Shown one piece after another: positions 62,201-64,000 of a stretch of DNA of 64,000 nucleotides. The stretch comes from Anisakis pegreffii (Eukaryota > Nematoda > Chromadorea > Rhabditida > Anisakidae). The first letter of the stretch is position 1, and each line of letters begins with the position of its first letter. The notes under the pieces are model-generated. The model was not told the DNA's origin. It was given only the letters and a program-made list of their open reading frames with translations, and made no database searches. The stretch lies in NCBI GenBank assembly GCA_035041965.1, contig JAPYMA010000379.1, forward strand, positions 248,001-312,000. Reading direction: 5' to 3'. The position numbers were made by a program, and so were the translations under genes.

Positions 62201-64000
62201 GAGCAACTAAATCACCTGAGTCTATTGGCATTTGAGTGTTTGGCGGTAAGGTAGCTGAAGATTGGGCTACTGAATCGGCGTTAAGTGGGTTATCTGTTGC
62301 GAACCCGCACTCAGATGAGGGTAGGTCACATACCTTACGATCAGAGTAAAAAACAAGGCCTGATGGACAGTGCTGAATGTGCGTAAGACCGTTTGAACAA
62401 TGAACGAAGGCTGTAGCACAAGACGTGCCGTATATACCGTCAGCCAACGACTGACAATCTATCACACCTGAAAATTGAATGACTCATAATTATCATCAGC
62501 GTTGTAAACAATAACGAACGGCACTGCCACCATCACCGGATTTCAATCAGAATTATTTGCATTTTCGTACCTGATGTTGGGGCAGTCGATTCGGGCACTG
62601 CTGGATCTTGAGGAAGGGGTGAAGTCGCTTGTGACGATGGTGAACTTGGTGATGGAAGACAATTCATGAATGAAGGGTAATCGCACGACCGAGTTTTTGT
62701 GCTGAATAAAAGTCCTGGCGGGCACGACATTTTGAAAGTATGACCATTGGCACACTGAACATAGTCAATCGAACAGTCCGAGCCATAGATGCCGTCCGCC
62801 TTCATAGAGCACATCTCCGATGAAACTGTAAAATTATGAATGAAAATGAATTCATTAGGTAGAAGTACAGCTTTAGGATTATTGCTATCAGAAGAAGGCA
62901 ATCTTTCGAAGCTAAACTCTAATCCGCTAACCTCAATCCAACACATCACTTTCGTAAAGCTGATCGCAAATCTATTTTCAAATGCCCAGTTTTTAATTAA
63001 CAAAAATGATATTATCATCAAAAATTATTTCAAAATAATTGTTGAAGACAATCAAACCTTCGAATCTCTGTTCATCACTCTGCGCATTTCCGTTGTTGGA
63101 CGATGGAGCAACGAACTGATTTTCAGCGTTTGATGTTGGTTTCATGACGAATGGTGTTGACTGTTTCGAGCAACGTTTTGACGCGTAAGCACATCTCGCT
63201 ATCGATGGACTGTACACTGTACCAAATGGACATTTATGGATCGTTGAAATACCATTCGAGCAAATCACAAACGACGAAGAACAATCACCGCCATACAATC
63301 CATCGCCTAGTTTCGAGCAATTGAATAATCCTGAAATCAGCATCGCTTCAAATGTACGGCCTTACTTCCAAAATTTTAATGTGATTACATCACATTGTGC
63401 ATCTAAACTATATGGGCATGAAAATGGGATGCTTTTTACCATATTTCTTTGGTATCTACTGGCTTCATGGTGAATAGTGGAGCGGTGAAGCAACTGACCA
63501 GTCTCATCATCCATAAGCATGCCGAACGATCCATCGGAATGCTGTTCCATCAAACAATCTTCAGATGGTACACAACGTCTTTGTGTTGAGTCATAAACTA
63601 ATCCATCCTCACATCTACGTTTCACTTGGAAACCATCAACGCAAGACCAGTACTCCGGCGTGCATCCCAACGAATAGTCACCATCGCTCATTTTTGAGCA
63701 ATCAATTGAAGGCATTGCTGGAAATTTCTCGTTAACAAATGGAACACTCAGCAACATTTCGAAGACACTGGCGTTTTTGAAACAGAGGAAATCTGAAGAA
63801 ATGAAAACGGATAGCATGGATTTTAAAAGCCAGTATACCTGCAGATTGCTGACTCTTTTCAGCAGCTGCATTAGACTGATCTTGTTGCGCTCCCTTGGAT
63901 GCACAGTTCATTTCATTTGGATACACACAACGTTTTTTCACACTATCAAACAGCAAATCTGCCGGACACTGTGTCTTGTGCGCTCGACCATTTGAACACA
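47662..64000 (-). CDS. Giant multi-domain chitin-binding (CBM_14) protein, 5' end outside
   Basis: One minus-strand gene runs from beyond 64000 to the TGA at 47662-47664. About 36 exons join in consistent phase. It encodes at least 30 six-cysteine chitin-binding type-2 (peritrophin-A) domains, with Thr/Ser/Pro/Gln-rich linkers and a proline-rich middle. N-terminal and array exons each carry one domain and are bounded by phase 1 introns on both sides; several C-terminal domains are split by phase 0 introns. Such domains bind chitin outside the cell. In nematodes, multi-CBM_14 proteins such as CBD-1 and the CPG proteins sit in eggshell layers, so an eggshell role is plausible, with cuticle or pharynx as alternatives. 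A split into two genes near the proline-rich part cannot be excluded. Signal peptide and start are not in the window. Confidence 0.85.
47707..47742 (-). repeat. 18-bp tandem duplication in the last exon
   Basis: Two perfect copies of an 18-base unit (47707-47724, 47725-47742) encode a repeated six-residue Val-Ala-Pro-Thr-Leu-Ala type motif near the C-terminus. It is in frame and likely length-variable. Confidence 0.85.
49603..49641. repeat. Perfect 16-bp hairpin in an intron
   Basis: Arms at 49603-49618 and 49626-49641 are perfect reverse complements around a 7-base loop. It lies in the intron between exons 49742-49946 and 49346-49479 of the chitin-binding gene. Short ttagccgaatta-like repeats follow it to about 49684. 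Confidence 0.85.
50375..51926 (-). CDS. Proline-rich middle region of the chitin-binding gene
   Basis: Exons 51785..51926, 51335..51510, 50881..51046 and 50375..50481 keep frame with the domain exons on both sides. They encode no cysteine-rich domain but tracts such as PHLVPYPPPEPA, PPWVVPPPPSQRIFPPGG and YPYPPVPADP, with tyrosine and aromatic residues between. Such Pro/Tyr-rich segments often act as extended spacers or cross-linkable parts of extracellular matrix proteins. The exon 50881-51046 runs into TGTGAATAA right at its donor, so an unspliced transcript would stop here, giving a possible shorter form. Confidence 0.65.
52555..54108 (-). CDS. Central chitin-binding domains after the array
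   Basis: Exons 53842..54108, about 53528..53739, 52862..53254 (or start 53209) and 52555..52701. Four CBM_14 domains: CSHLEDGAYSLGC, CSNLPDDTYGGSC, the domain containing CATVYVECVQGSW, and one split between the last two exons (CPAGEVIPRGEC then DFRLKVCRYS). The donor of the second exon is uncertain; GTTATA and GTCAAG both keep frame. Linkers are Thr/Pro-rich. Confidence 0.75.
54302..59747 (-). CDS. Eleven near-identical chitin-binding exons
   Basis: Exons of 321 bp (107 codons): 59427..59747, 58913..59233, 58399..58719, 57885..58205, 57371..57691, 56857..57177, 56343..56663, 55838..56158, 55333..55653, 54819..55139, and the diverged last one 54302..54625. Each begins in phase 1 with Val-Ile-Thr-Asp-Cys, carries one six-cysteine domain (CSSLPNGVYGSDC, CSNGVAYQMQC, CDYF), then a Gln/Pro/Thr/Asp linker with PDQTEQ and PVQQQQPGTTSD. 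The unit appears in two main forms, with CPRGLVF or CPQGLVF after the fourth cysteine, and Leu, Pro or Arg before the sixth. Introns between them are also almost identical. Because exon and phase are symmetric, units can be gained or lost without breaking the frame. Confidence 0.92.
54430..59861 (-). repeat. Tandem array of 514-bp exon plus intron units
   Basis: About 10.5 copies of a unit made of a 321-bp exon and a 193-bp intron. Two consecutive introns (55654-55837 and 56159-56342) are 184 bp because of the same 9-bp deletion, giving 505-bp spacing. The same deleted form appears at the right edge (about 59830), where repeat similarity stops near 59861. At the left edge similarity stops inside the linker of the last exon near 54435. 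Intron identity is about as high as exon identity, so duplication or conversion is recent. Confidence 0.95.
60031..64000 (-). CDS. N-terminal-side chitin-binding exons, diverged
   Basis: Ten exons, each one CBM_14 domain with phase 1 borders: 63839..>64000 (cut by the window), 63499..63717, 63058..63330, 62571..62825, 62216..62467, 61693..61983, 61216..61482, 60833..61078, 60418..60684 and 60031..60294. Domain openings include CSKMSDGDYSLGC, CSKLGDGLYGGDC, CSMKADGIYGSDC, CQSLADGIYGTSC and CSYLPDGLYGGSC. Two subtypes alternate: one with DGxYG and a serine-threonine ladder, the other with DYSLGC or DYSLRC and a tryptophan-proline near the end (CVWPQEC, CVWPEQC). Linkers are rich in Ser, Thr, Pro and Gln, likely O-glycosylated. 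The donor of exon 60833-61078 (GTTGGA) is weak. Confidence 0.88.

Noticed and set aside
1..64000. tRNA, rRNA, transposase or reverse transcriptase genes
   Set aside because: No B-box-like tRNA core, rRNA stretch or mobile-element protein was recognised by reading; a tRNAscan or repeat-library search would be needed to be sure.

Overview
This window is nuclear DNA from a nematode, about one third G+C, with genes split into short exons by mostly small GT-AG introns. The evidence is a complete seven-exon cuticle collagen ending in the nematode tyrosine-cysteine-proline-cysteine signature, several Ascaris-type TIL (trypsin inhibitor-like) protease inhibitor genes, and a very large gene made of chitin-binding type-2 (CBM_14, peritrophin-A) domains. 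The inhibitors look most like those of Ascaris relatives, so clade III is a reasonable guess, but the species cannot be named from sequence alone.

Layout: 0-1.8 kb holds fold-back repeats only. At 1.8-3.6 kb (+) lies a three-exon four-pass membrane protein resembling the TMEM272-like family. At 6.57-8.82 kb (+) lies an F-box/leucine-rich-repeat-like gene of at least nine exons. From 11.3 to 28.7 kb, four TIL inhibitor genes are scattered on both strands: 11288-12144 (-), 18704-20164 (+), 22202-23524 or 23563 (-) and 27381-28694 (-). Decayed TIL pieces lie near 26 kb. The cuticle collagen is at 31540-34653 (-). Small unrecognised genes, some membrane-anchored, lie at 36.2-37.2 kb (-), 41.5 kb (-), 44.0-44.9 kb (+) and 45.8-46.4 kb (-). 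From 47662 to beyond the right edge, one minus-strand gene carries at least 30 chitin-binding domains. Inside it, eleven nearly identical exon-plus-intron units of 514 bp (two spacings of 505 bp) form a tandem array.

Biologically the window is rich in secreted or extracellular products: cuticle collagen, chitin-binding eggshell- or cuticle-type protein, and serine protease inhibitors. The two long inhibitors each carry two TIL domains. Their inferred reactive sites are an aromatic residue in the first domain and arginine in the second, which suggests chymotrypsin-plus-trypsin double-headed inhibitors.

Exon boundaries were built by hand from splice signals, reading frame and phase agreement, and have no transcript support. 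Several long stretches (3.6-6.5, 8.8-11.3, 12.2-18.7, 37.3-41.5, 41.7-44.0 kb) contain no gene I can support beyond isolated candidate exons.
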